Shown in pieces: positions 1 through 12,071 of a stretch of DNA of 64,000 nucleotides; position 1 is the first letter of the stretch; every line of letters begins with the position of its first letter. The position numbers were made by a program, and so were the translations under genes. The stretch is from Antitrichia curtipendula (lineage: Eukaryota; Streptophyta; Bryopsida; Hypnales; Leucodontaceae): positions 9,672,001-9,736,000 of the forward strand of contig OX579637.1 of the NCBI GenBank assembly GCA_951230915.1, written 5' to 3'. The notes under the pieces are model-generated. The model searched no databases. It worked only from the letters and a program-made list of their open reading frames with translations, and was not told where the DNA came from.

Positions 1-3000
1 TGCTAGAACATTGCAATAGGAACTGAAGCCCACAGTTGTAAGAGAGAGGATGGCTGCGGTACAATGGCAATTTCACAAAATGCTAGAATAAACATTTCAA
101 ATTCAACAAAGAGGACTACTGGGCGCTCCTGGATCTTGAATGTCAATTTCGCTAAATTTGCGGAATTATATGGGCACGTTTCATGGCGCGCAGCCTGAAA
201 TGTTAATCTATAGCTGTCCTAGTCCAGTTTGACGAATTTGGGTGTAGGGAAGTCCCTAAAATGAGCCACTCCTAGACAGACCAAAATCGACGAATTACTG
301 TGAATGACTGAACCGGAAATCACAAGCGAGAATAAAAGAAAGCATGAAGGAAATAGGGCTATTTGAGCTGGTTAACATTGACCTGCACCTGCACGAAACT
401 GCACGAAACTAAGTCAACAAATAGTTTAACATTTAAACGGCATTTAAACGACAAAGGGTATAAATAATTTTTTTGCAAAGATATTGATTTCATACGCTTT
501 GGAGCTAAGCTAAAGACTTCATTCATTCATTCAATAAATTCATAATATCGTTTACATTAAGTCAAAATAACCAATGTCAATTGAGATATGAAACATTCAA
601 ATTTCAGATTTAACCAAAGTTACTTAAATTTTTTTATTTTTTTTATTTTGGGCACTTTGAATATTTCAACGGCGAAAGAAAATTCATACAACAACACCTG
701 GAGCCAGGGACTGTACACGGCAGACGACTATGAGATACTAGGTCTATTTTTGATACACTTCACCTGCATCTCATCCCAAGAGCAGGTAGCTTAAATTTGA
801 CCTCAAGTTACCTAACATCTGACTCTCCAAAATTTAATGAGTTATCTTAAATTGTGGTGTTTTTCATTCCAAGTGCATGCTTCTATGTATGTGACACAAA
901 TCATCTAATGTTAAAAATATCTCGGCATCCAAAAACAAGAAAAGCTAAAATATGTATAAAAATCAGTTTTGATGCCCTACTTTGAACCATGAACAGTCTT
1001 CAAAATTCAAACTCTGATGAAAATTATTCGCTAAAGATTTTTGATGCGAACTATCTAAAAAAAGAAATGAGAAAACATTTTGAAATGTGAAAAATGCATG
1101 ACGTTTAAGGATTAAGTACTGGAGAGTGAAGACGACCAAACATGAAAGCAACATTCTATTACCGGATCTCTACAGCGTGTAACCATTCTGCTCTGGCTAA
1201 CTTAAAAGAACAAAAAATATACTTATTCCAATATCCACTGCAAAAATGGAATATCGATACTCTCCATCAAATGTAACTTTATCAGAATCGGGAAGAAAGA
1301 CTAGAACCAGTTTCAAGAGTGACGGTCATGATTGGATGAATTGAGCTCCAAACAATGTCCCGAACTCTCCCGAACAATGTCCAGACATGGGCATGGCAAC
1401 GCTAGTAGCAAGAAAGAAATGAAAAATTCAGGTGGTCGATTACGATAGTAAAAGTTGAATGAGAAATAATGACGAATCACTTCATCTATGTCTTCAAATT
1501 GGTTTTATTCAATCCTGAGAGTAGAAACGTATTCTGCTAATCCTATGCTTTGCATGGAATGTATATTCGCTATAGAACACTATTCTTTTCGATAATGCAG
1601 AAAATTGAGGAAATAATATCGATCAAAAAATATATATATCAGCAACTCGCAACTTTTCTTTCATTGCAATTTTATCAGAAAAAGGAAAATAGAAAAGCAA
1701 AACCCCAGGAAAAAGCAAATTGCAACTGTTATTTGTAAATGTGCTCAGACGAGCTGATATTATTCTGCCGAACATAAGTTGATTGTGTAGGGCATGAAAT
1801 CAGTATCGCCGATACCTAACTTAAGTAATGATAACACTGCCTGACCAGTGTCCGTTATTTCCATGTTGAATATGCAACACTGGAGGTGAGACAAGAGAGA
1901 CGCGTCTCAGCAAAATTTGCTTCAAAAATGTCTGGTAACGTCTCGAAACGGCGAGAGGCATCTCCTACTTGAACGGTAGTTGCAAGATAGGTCGAGAATA
2001 CGTTAAGTATCTGGAGATCAGAGATCATCGCAAGGTAGTAAAACATGAAAACAGAAGCCTGAGAAGCTTTGATATGAACAAAAGTGCCTGCAATAAATCA
2101 ATGCTTGATTTATGACGACAGAAAATGAAAAATGAAAAAATAAAAATATAATTATATGAGGATTTACTATCATGCACAGAATCAAAACTCGATATAGCGA
2201 TAGGCTTAGAACCACATCAGAAGCGCTAAAACTTCAGCGAACTCGTTGAATTTCAAGCTTCAGCCCCATTCTATTGGCATAATTATTGGAGGGTCATGTG
2301 GCAAACTTTAGTCCATGCTAGAGCTTTCTCCATGTGCAAATTTCATCAGCTAGCTCCTCTATTCTCGATGCATTGGGTTTCATCGAGTTTGTTGAAAGTG
2401 CAAGGTGGCACTCTGAGGAAGCCACGTCTATAATTCCACCAAGGGATTCAATTAGCAACTTAACCTAACTTGCTGAATTCGTTTTCACCTTACTGTGACT
2501 GCCCGTAATGTTGACAGAATCAGTCTGTTCTTTATTGGCTGTAAATAGGAGAAATATCGTCCACTCCAACGCGACATACGTAACTGTTGACTGATCAATT
2601 GACAAACTCTTATCAATCCACTATGATCTAGATTGAGTATTGTAAGCCATGCCCTACGCTTTGTGACGGGCACTTATCACTGGCAAGTCGCTCTAGGAAG
2701 AGACATGTTCACACCACAAACCGTATGACACTACATATATTAATACTCCTAAAATACCAGAGGTGCTATTAAACCCATTTATAATGCAGTCTAAGTTAGT
2801 AGAATATTCCCCTTGAGTGAAAGAGAACGAAACGTAGAAAGCAGCCCTCATGGGACCACGTACAGAGCAACTTGCTTTATTGGGATGCAACACAGAAACG
2901 TGAACCGAGTGAAGATGAGACACAACCGAAAACCGGCCCTGGACTTTTACCCTGGCTGTTTGATACAAACCTGCTTTGTACGTCAAACGATAGAATAATA

Positions 3001-4380
3001 ATCAGCGAACTAATTAAAAAACAACTCACGACGATGTCAGTGACGATCGTCGTGAAGTTAACTTGAACCGACAGGTCGTTTCTTCAACTCTAGAAGTACT
3101 GCTCCCTTTGGAAGAGTGGATTTCGTACAAGTGACGATCCACAACTCACGACGAGCTGATTCATTGCTTGCTTAATTGGGGTAATCTAAGCATGGATCAG
3201 ATGATATGACGCTAAAATTGAATGTCGGATTAACCAGGGAAACCAAATGATCACACCAAAATAACATTGAAATAATCTGAGTTAACCGACTGTTTCACGA
3301 TGAGAGTTCCGGCCTTTCGTCTATAAAGTGTAAATGTGTAGGGAAGGCAAGAAAGAAAGAAAAGACGAGAGAAGGGAGGCAACTGTTCTACATTCGAAAT
3401 ACACGATGGTGATTCAAGAAGTGCCCTATCGTGACTAACGGGGCAGGAGGCTTACGGAGGTGACCTACGTGACTGACTCCTCGATGCGACAATTCCGATA
3501 TACACAGGCAGCAGCCAAACATAAGCCTCGATAAGAAGATAACTAAGACGATCTGGAGTATGCGGCAATGACTAAAATCTTGATCGCTGTAGCTTAAGAA
3601 CCATAATATTGCCACACGAGTAAGCCAGCGAAGAAGTTACCAATGATTAACGAAAGGCGTTGAGAAAGACAGGTAAAGCTAACAGCTTTGAGGGGTAACT
3701 GAAGCACGAACGAGATCTCTGAAATATTTCAAATCTCCAAATATTGCCGGTGGTGACAATGATGTACAAAACAGCAATTGGATGTAGCCGTCAAGAAAAG
3801 TAACATCCCAAGAACGTGCCGGCCGCCAGCAGGCAATATGTGAAGGATTGTCAATATGATTTCGGTGGCACAGGGTGGGTGGGTGAAAACCACGGTCCAG
3901 ACGGTCCTATATCAGGGTTGTCATCAGCTGGTTGTCATAGTTATCAGGGTTGTTGTGGACTACTTGAACTCAGTTTGGGGGGGGGGCTCATTTTGAAGAA
4001 ATAGCAAGTTGTATCTTCAATACTCATGTGATACTTGGGTGATAATTGTTGATATCTATATGAAAACTAGACGATATTAGGTAGAATTTGGCTATTGGTC
4101 TTAAAATACAGCAAAAATATGGCTATTTTGACTCCCCAAAATGAAAATTTTCTTCACAAAAAATTACCCACATCTTTTGGCTAGCCAATTGGAAAAAAAT
4201 CATGTATAAAAAAAATACTACTTGAACTCCACTTTAAAATTGAAACCACTCTCCAAGCCTCATTGGATTGGTTAAATGATTTTGTAGAACTCAACCATGT
4301 ACCTAAGTTGGTTCCACCTTTGCAATTGCTCTCTTTATAGTGTAGTAGAGTATAAAACTCTTATAAATTGCCTACTATGT
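1..4380. other. No supported gene; mixed intergenic sequence
   Basis: I see only short open frames without recognisable domains. GC is somewhat higher between about 1,200 and 4,000 than in the following 6 kb. A TATAAA-like string lies near 3,323 and another (TATAAATA) near 461, but no gene follows either. The stretch from about 3,300 to 3,800 is less AT-rich and could be a retrotransposon remnant; no LTR pair, primer site or coding domain was found to support this. Confidence 0.5.
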
Positions 4381-4399
4381 CATGCAGTTTTTTTTGCTG

Positions 4400-5400
4400 A
4401 ATAGAGTATACAATTGAACTGGCATTTTTTGTTTTGCATAATTAATATTCAATTCTTATGCAATCCTAATTTCAATTCCAAAAAAACAAAATTTCAATTC
4501 CAAAAAAAAACAAAAATTCCAATTTGAGAGAATTGTTTCATTTAATAGTTATGGTTTTACATAATAATTGATTGAAAAACATTGGAGATGAATTTTTTTA
4601 ATTCAATTGCATGGGTATGTAGGAAACATCTATATGCACATTTTTTATATTAATTACAAACTACCCCATTATTTAAGAAAAATATGATTTATGAAGGATT
4701 CAATGTAAAAGTGTGATATGACCAAACTTTGGAAAAAAGATATCTCTAAATTTTAGCTATCATTTTCTATTTGTCCCTTGTAATCTAACTAATTCTGTAC
4801 CTTTGAGCATGATGGTAAAATTACTTTGCCAAAATTTTGTTCAAATATAGAGGTGTTTATTTTACAACGTTTATGCATATGACACCTTACGTTGAATTCT
4901 TCATAAATATTGTTTTTAAAAATTAAGGGGTTGATTTTAAGGATAAAGAGACATGTGTATGAATGTTTTCCACATATAATTAAGTTTACTTATTTCATCA
5001 ATGCCACATTTAACTATGAATGGTCCAAAATTAATAATAGAAAAAAAATGGTCATTTGGAAATAATGCAAAACATCAAGAGTTCTATGTAAAACATTGGA
5101 AGATCATTACAAAACATCTAAAGATCTATACAACCATCTGGAGATCTCCAGATGTTATTATCTGGAGATTTTTTAATGTTTTGTCCAAAATTCACGTAAA
5201 AGTCCAAAAGTAGTTAAATGTGGCATATCACCAATGTTTTTCAATCAATTATTTTATAAATCCACTACTATTAAATGAAACAATTCACCAAAAATAGAGA
5301 TTTGTTTTTGGAACTAAAATTTGGTATGCTTGATTAAAAATGCTAAATAATTGAATGTTAAGTATAAAAAACAATAAATGCTAATTGTATTCTATACTAT
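4400..5400. repeat. Long imperfect inverted repeat (foldback/MITE-like)
   Basis: About 4,530-4,590 (…TTTCATTTAATAG…GATTGAAAAACATTGG) returns in reverse complement at about 5,232-5,290. The outer flanks (about 4,400-4,530 against 5,290-5,400) also pair loosely. Inside, ATGCCACATTTAACT at 5,001 pairs with AGTTAAATGTGGCAT at 5,212, and there is a short perfect palindrome CTGGAGATCTCCAG near 5,142. The structure suits a foldback or MITE, but I could not fix termini or a target duplication. Confidence 0.55.
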
Positions 5401-5449
5401 GCAAAATTCTTTTGGTGACACAATATGCAGTTTGTAAGATTATTATATC

Positions 5450-8330
5450 TTATTATAAATGAGTGCATGGTGGAAATTTTTGTTTAATAATTTCTCTAAC
5501 ACTAATGCAAATGTAGATACCAAATTATAGGAAATTTTAATTAATCTATGTTATATATAATGTGTTTGTTATTCATAAAAAATATGTTGAAAACAAGTTC
5601 CACAATATTGTAGTGGATGTAGACTTCTTTATTATTCTAAATATAAATCTCCAAAATAGTTTTGAACACAAATTAATTATGTCTAAGAAATTGAGAATAT
5701 TGTCTCTAGTTTAGTACATTGCAACAATATGAAACAATTTAGAGCAAGGTCTAGGAACTTAATTGCTTAATCATACTCAAAAAAAGTATTTGTATTCCTA
5801 GCACAATTTCAAGTTACATTAACACCATAAATTATCTTATTTCTAAATTTGTCCAACTATAGAAAATGTAGAAATTGGTGTTAATTTTTAATTGCAAGAA
5901 TCCATTTGTGATTTAAGATCTTCAATAAAATGAATTTGTAGACAAAGTTCACATAGAAAAAAAAGAAATACATTTTGATATTCTTTTGTCTAATTTAATC
6001 CAGAATCACTGTGTAGAAGCTTCAAATTACAAACAAATTTGTGCAATTAAAGATTGAATAGGTACAACAATGTCATTGTACTCACTTTGCAAACAACTGA
6101 AGTTGATAACATTAGAATTTAATTATAGTATTTGAACACTAGCTCAATCACAAGATTTTTATCTAGATTTTTACTGTGAATGTTGGATGAAATATTTGGA
6201 TAATATCTCTAAGATAAAAACATGAAGGAATTTATAATAGGAAACATGATACTCCATATTTAATATAATAGATGTCAATTTCTACATCTTCTAAGTTGTA
6301 TAAATTTTGAAGAAGTTAAGCTACTACTCTTAATTGTGCTTTAAAGTTCTACTTTGTTCCATGATGTATTTCATATAGATTGTGGTACTTCTTATCTTTT
6401 TCAATGTTTTAAGTTTGTATAAATTACTTACCTTCTATTTAAATCTTAAAGATTTTATTGTCCTAAGAATTATAATTGAACATGTTAATAATTATAGAAT
6501 TGTCTATTCTATAAAATACATTTATGTTGACTAACAATGATTGCATAGAGATTGGAACATTATAACTAAGGCAATTAATATGTGACAAATATTTTCAAAT
6601 CTATATTCTTACCATATCAAAATCCAATTTCTATCTATACACTTCTAAAAATATTTCAATATTGGTCTAATTATTCATTGTCATTGCTCTTTGAATATGA
6701 ATCAATCTTCATACCAATCTACTTTCTAAAAATTATATCTCATCAAAGAGTTTACAATAACATATTGCACAATCAAAGATTGTAACATTTAATAAGTTTA
6801 TTGCTTTAGTTTAAATTGAAATTCCAAGTAGAGATGTTGATGTTTAAGTGTGCCTTTTGTGATCTTTTTAGATTGCCGCAAGATAAAGTTGAGATATTTG
6901 CTTTGAAGATAAATTCTTGCAAGTGATTTTTTTGAATTGATTAATTTTTGAAAAAATAAAATATTTTTGTAACCCTTGATGGAATATTAAAAAATGAATT
7001 TGGTTTTTGTGTGTACATAATCTAAGTGCATGTTTTGCAAGTAGGAAAAAAAAATGTTTCTTGTATGATGTCTATTTCTTACTTAACTTCTAAGGAATCA
7101 TATATGTTGTAGTAAGTATTAATTTTTAAAATATATTTTAAGATAATAAAATGAAAGATGTCTGGAAATACACCACAATTGCATTGTTGCAATTTTATTA
7201 ACTATATCCCTTGCATATAGAAACATTCTTTGAGAATCCAACATCAAACCATATTGGAAGTAAAAAGATGAGCTTTCAATATGCCCAAAAAATAAAAACC
7301 TTCCACAATATTTTGTTGATTTTGTTATTAATTTAGAATAGCAAATCTAAATTGCCCATTTTTTATGCTAAAAGCTCTAGTTACAAAATGACTATCAAAG
7401 GTACCATACTTTATTGTAAATAAAATAAAATAAACCAATGATGGAAATGCGCCTTTTTCAAATCAATTATTTTTACCAAATAATGACATGTGGAAAGTTG
7501 TAACTTCTTGCTTTCAATGAATTTTTGTTGCATGTTTGGAGGTGTATATAAAAATGCACTCTTGAGAAGAATACTCCTTATAAAAATTAGACCTCTTGAA
7601 CGTAGGGAGCTATTAAAGAAGGGATTTGACCAAGACTATAAAAATGAAACAGATTATAGTATAAAAAACTAATATTTGTTTAATGGTGAAATACAAGAAG
7701 AAAATCCTAAGTATCATAAATAAACATCACTATCTCATTTACAATCATTGAAACAAACAAATGTCATACTTCTACATAAATTTAAGCTCCACCTCAATAT
7801 TGATACACAATGCAAGTCAAGAAGGATTCTAGGAAGATGGATAAAGGTCTTCTTTAATGTATCATTGGTATATACAAAGTTCCTGCAAGTCAAGGATTTA
7901 GGATAAGATTACAAGAGCTCCCTTTTATATCTGTGTTTACAAACACATCTAAAGGTCTATATAGACCTTTTTCCAAATTATTGTGCTTGCAAATCTAATA
8001 GGGTATATACAAAAAACAAAATTATTCAAATTACAATTCACACCATACACATAAGAAAGAGGGACTTTCTATTGCAAGGGGATGCTTGTATGTGTTGATG
8101 TTGCTAATGTCTATTGAAGCATTGGCAACTTTGGAGCACTTAGTGCCTTCAATAGAATTGCCATCAAAAGGCAGTTCATGCTCTACAAGGTTGTGACTTA
8201 AACAAAATGCCTCGCAAATTGATCGGAAGTGCATCAAAAAATGCTCTTCCATGGGTATCTATTGTTTTTCTTGAACATTTGTCACATTCTAAACAGTAAG
8301 ACAAAGAGCAAGGAAATATATGTTGTTTTC
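5450..8330. other. AT-rich intergenic sequence, no gene seen
   Basis: Very AT-rich, stop-dense in all frames, with homopolymer runs. No open frame above about 70 codons shows any domain, and I see no clear repeat structure. Confidence 0.6.
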
Positions 8331-8333
8331 CAC

Positions 8334-8547
8334 CACTAGTGCAGTTTAAGAAACACCCAGCATCCCCGAATAAAAAAATACTCTAATTTGAAATGAATGT
8401 AAGGAAATGAATTGCCAAACTCTAATCCAGATGTTATATTGGACATGATTATTGACAAAAAAATACAAATTGTTTTTTTTGACATCACCTAAAATCCGTC
8501 TGAAAAAAATTTCAAAACGGCACCTAAAATGCAAGTTTCTTATAGTG
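8334..8547. repeat. Possible CACTA-type miniature element
   Basis: The left edge reads CACTAGTGCAGTTTAAGAAAC. The reverse complement of the right edge reads CACTATAAGAAACTTGCA. Both begin with CACTA and share the AAGAAAC block, as expected for CACTA/EnSpm ends, and the length suits a MITE. The three bases outside the two ends (CAC and ATG) do not match, so a target duplication is not supported. Confidence 0.3.
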
Positions 8548-10406
8548 ATGATGGATATAGGACAATTCTATAAATTGCCCAAGCCGATTCTATTTAGGAA
8601 TTTGTCTAATGCTATAAGGAACAATAATGCTAACTATAAATAATTAAGCACAAAGGTGCATAAAGGTAAACTTCTAATCATAATTTCTAAATTAGCCTAG
8701 TGAAATTGAAGATTGGGAAACAAAAAAAACAATGCAAAAAAATGATAAGGAATATAACTAGAACATTTTGTTGAGATTTGACAAATGATAAAAAGAAAAA
8801 CTTCACAATATGGTCACCATTAAAGTTGAGTAAGACAAATTATTCACAACAATCTAAAAAAATGAAAATTATCCTAAACATCATTGTACAAAATATGAGC
8901 TAATGATATGAATTTTTTAGTGTAGGGTAGTTAAAACAAATTTAATAAGGTTATAGGGTGGATTCATTCACAATGCTAGGGTAGGTAAGGTCCCTAAAGA
9001 CCTTAAATTATAAGAATTGAGCAAGTCATATTGGTAAACGTATTCTACACAATCCAAATAAATCCAAACATTACTATAGAAAATATTGTAAAATCCAAAC
9101 AAAGACATGTGCAATGAAAATGTAGGCACAATAGAAAGCATTGGTTGCCAACAAAAATTCAAGGCCCGAAGTACCAAGTGATGGTTAGTGGTCATTGAAA
9201 AGCTTCAACCTAATCCAAAGTTAGAAGCACTCTAAGCTACAATAAAGACAAGTGGCAATAATCATAAGGAATTTAAAAATACTTTTAATTATCAAGAACT
9301 AAAATTAAACAAATTCAAAGTAGATACCAAGAAGAAAGGTAAATTAAAAGTCACGTTGTAGGACTAGACTTTTACAATTTTAGTAAATAAGCACATTTGA
9401 ACTTGTGTACAAAAAGGAATGTCAAACATTTGTGATTAACACACAAAAGGTCAAGTTGGAATTGAAAGCAAACTAACACTGACCTCTTTAAGTTAGACAC
9501 TTTGTATATGCAAAAGAAACACCTAGTTTAAATGGCCAATACAATTCACATAACACAAGAAATCTAGGCGTAAAATCACCTTAACAAAAAAACAAAGTAA
9601 AGAACTAGAATTATGTTAATGCCATTGTTTTTTATTTGACATGCAGTTGCCCAAGTTCTCTGCATTGTTTGCATCCAGCTGGTACAAGTTTCTTGTAAAT
9701 TTCCAATTTCCACATGGTTTACCAACTCAATTCAATAGAAATAATAAAATTAGGGCCACCTTATGCTTTCCTTGCTTGAATTGATTCATTAAATCTATAG
9801 TTTGTTGGGATAGTCCCAATTTGGTATCCATTCTGAGTATAATTTGTTGCACCCTCTCAATGCACCAACAACCATCATCTGTTCCATTTGCAATTGGATT
9901 AGGTCAAGTTATCTTTGAAGTCTTGTCTCACTTTTTCCTCGTAGAAGCTCCATCGCTAAGACTCTTAATATACATACTATAGTCACACTAGACTACATGT
10001 ACTAGACTAAAGTAGCTGTAAAATAAGCATCACAATTTTTTAAAGATAATTTTTTTTAACCGAATCAACTTATCTTTTGAAAGAAAGAGATTTCCATTCA
10101 ATTGGCTAACCAAAATCAACATGCAAATCTTGTAACACTCAAGACTTAGACTCACACCCCTCAATATTGCCTATTTGTATTGGTACCTATCTAACATGCC
10201 CACCACTGTATCTCTTGCCTCTAGAATTACAACTATTGCATCAAGTCCATCATCTACAAGTTCGTTGTTTACATGCAAGCAATCAAGTACAAATAAGAAC
10301 TCACTTGCCTGTGATGTATTATGGAGAATTTTGCCATTACTTGTTGTCTTCTCTCCATTTGTTTTATTTGGTATTTATGCAAATTTTTAGAGTTCATGCC
10401 TTGCAT
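8548..10406. other. Intergenic sequence left of the giant element
   Basis: AT-rich, with no gene or repeat that I can support. Two overlapping short frames at 10,167-10,472 lack any domain; one of them runs into the terminal repeat of the adjoining element, so they are treated as chance. Confidence 0.55.
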
Positions 10407-10414
10407 CTCCTAAG
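10407..10414. repeat. Left 8-bp target site duplication CTCCTAAG
   Basis: CTCCTAAG directly precedes the terminal CAGGG of the large element and is repeated exactly right after its other end at 28,094-28,101. Eight bases is the standard duplication length for hAT transposons. Confidence 0.9.
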
Positions 10415-10431
10415 CAGGGTTGTCATAGTGG
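10415..10431 (+). repeat. Left terminal inverted repeat
   Basis: CAGGGTTGTCATAGTGG. It matches the inward-read right end at 16 of 17 positions and the left end of the second copy at 38,042 (CAGGGTAGTCATAGTGG) at 16 of 17. Confidence 0.9.
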
Positions 10432-10745
10432 GCGGACGTCTGATTCGGACGTCTGATTCGCCCGTCCGATAGAGGTCTCGCCCGTCCAATAAGGTCAACA
10501 CTAAGTTGACTTTCTACCACTGAAAAAATAGGTGATGTGGCTGCCACTTTGACGCCACCTGGTTGCCAAGTAGGATCCAGCCATCTAGGGCGCGGACGTC
10601 ACCGGTAGGGGCGCGGACGAAAGCCAAGGCGGGGACGAGACTGTGTCTGGGCGCGGACGCCAGACAGGGCACGGACGGAAGTCAGGGCGTGGACGTCAGA
10701 CGGGCGCGGACGAAAGTAGCCGGGCGCGGACGTTTTTTACTAGAA
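10432..10745. repeat. Left subterminal array of GGGCGCGGACG motifs
   Basis: Just inside the left end lie CGGACGTCTGATTCG repeated twice and CGCCCGTCC twice. From 10,588 there are about eight variants of GGGCGCGGACG, all in the same direction and about 15-25 bp apart. Clustered short repeats inside the ends are known transposase-binding sites in hAT elements; that role here is inferred. Open frames across this block are by-products of the repeats. Confidence 0.75.
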
Positions 10746-11037
10746 CAATCTCACCATTGAAATTAATGCATTTTCATTCCATATAAAAGATATTAATATT
10801 TTAGATTTTCCTACTATCTCCTACCTACTTCTACTTAACATTTTTTTTAATAATGAAAATGAAGCTTTTTCGAATTTTCTTTTTTTTGATAGATTTTCAA
10901 TTCAATTTTCCATTGTAAAGATTTAAAGCTCAAAACTTATTAGTGAAAAAATTTAAAGTTTAAAATGTTTAAAGTCAAAACATCTAGTCGCATAGTGTGC
11001 AGAAAAACTAATTTTTTTGTAAATTTAAAAGTAAAGA

Positions 11038-11365
11038 AGAGGAACCTTGCTCTGTAGACCCGTATTTTTTTATCCTTATAAGCGAATGAATTTAATTCAT
11101 TTGCCATTAAGAAGCAATAAAGGGGCCCTCGTTCAATTGAACCATATTTTTTGGCATTGTAGGCGAAAAAATACTAATTCCTTTTGAATTTATAAGCACT
11201 AACTTCCAACAAGGAAGGACCTTTGTTCATGCGAACCACATTTTTTAAATTAGACACAAATTCAAGTAATTTTTTTGGAAATGAAAGGGGGCCCTTGTTC
11301 AATCAAACCATTTTTTTCCATTGTGAATTTCAAAGTAAAGGTAAGGGGGCCCTTGTTGGCTTGCT
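11038..11365. repeat. Imperfect tandem repeat, about five units of 60-95 bp
   Basis: The core GGGCCCTTGTTCAAT followed by AACCATATTTTT-like sequence recurs with variation near 11,041, 11,121, 11,215, 11,288 and 11,345. Units are AT-rich apart from the core. No function is evident. The block lies in the spacer between the left array and the 3' end of the kinase-like gene. Confidence 0.55.
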
Positions 11366-12071
11366 CACTCACTCACTGCCTCACTCAGACCCGCTCTTTG
11401 TCGAAGGCTTGGTGAATTAAAACAGTTAGGAATTCACTTCATTTTCATATTGAAGAGTATTATATATTTCAAAGTCATTCCTTCCTACATCTTACGGGCT
11501 ACGGTTCTTTCAAAATTTCAAGGTGCCCACAGCATCTACCATATGCCCATGCTCTTTTGCATTCAAAGTTAATTGCTTACTCAACATTCATAAATTCAAA
11601 AAAGTCATACAATTACCATGATAGAAGAAAGACCAAATTCTATATTACAAAATTTTTCCTATACATTCGTGTCTTTATGTAGCACTTGCGAAATACATAT
11701 ACTCTTCTAAGTACAAAAGTGTGGTCTTCCTATAAAACTGCTACATACTAAATCTGAAAAAGTACAAACTATATACTATATATGATAACAACAATCAGGC
11801 ATAGTCCAACAGTGAGGTGCCTTCCTTAAAGTGTCTAGAACGTCAGGTACAGACGCCCTCTCGCCTACATCTACTTTCTGGAGGCTCAACACCTTAGTCC
11901 TCAAATTCTGATATTGCTTTGGTTTTTTGGTCGTAAAATACTTGGAATCCCATTCTTCTTTCCAAATTTGATATGTTATCCACTCCGTTGCATATGCATC
12001 AGCAGCCATGGAATACACCTTTTTTTGCATGACTTCAAGCGAGGTCTCTGACCCCTTCTCTCCGTACACGT

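Noticed and set aside
588..794. 68-codon frame with a hydrophobic start resembling a signal peptide
   Set aside because: Short, AT-driven, no domain, no conserved neighbour or splice context; a TATAAATA lies upstream near 461 but that alone is not enough.
3300..3800. Less AT-rich stretch that could be an LTR fragment
   Set aside because: No partner LTR, primer site or coding domain was found within the window.
8334..8547. Second CACTA-like miniature element
   Set aside because: Ends look right, but flanking trinucleotides CAC and ATG differ; kept only as a low-confidence repeat.
10563..10760. Arg/Gly-rich open frame
   Set aside because: It is the translation of the tandem GGGCGCGGACG motifs and not a gene.
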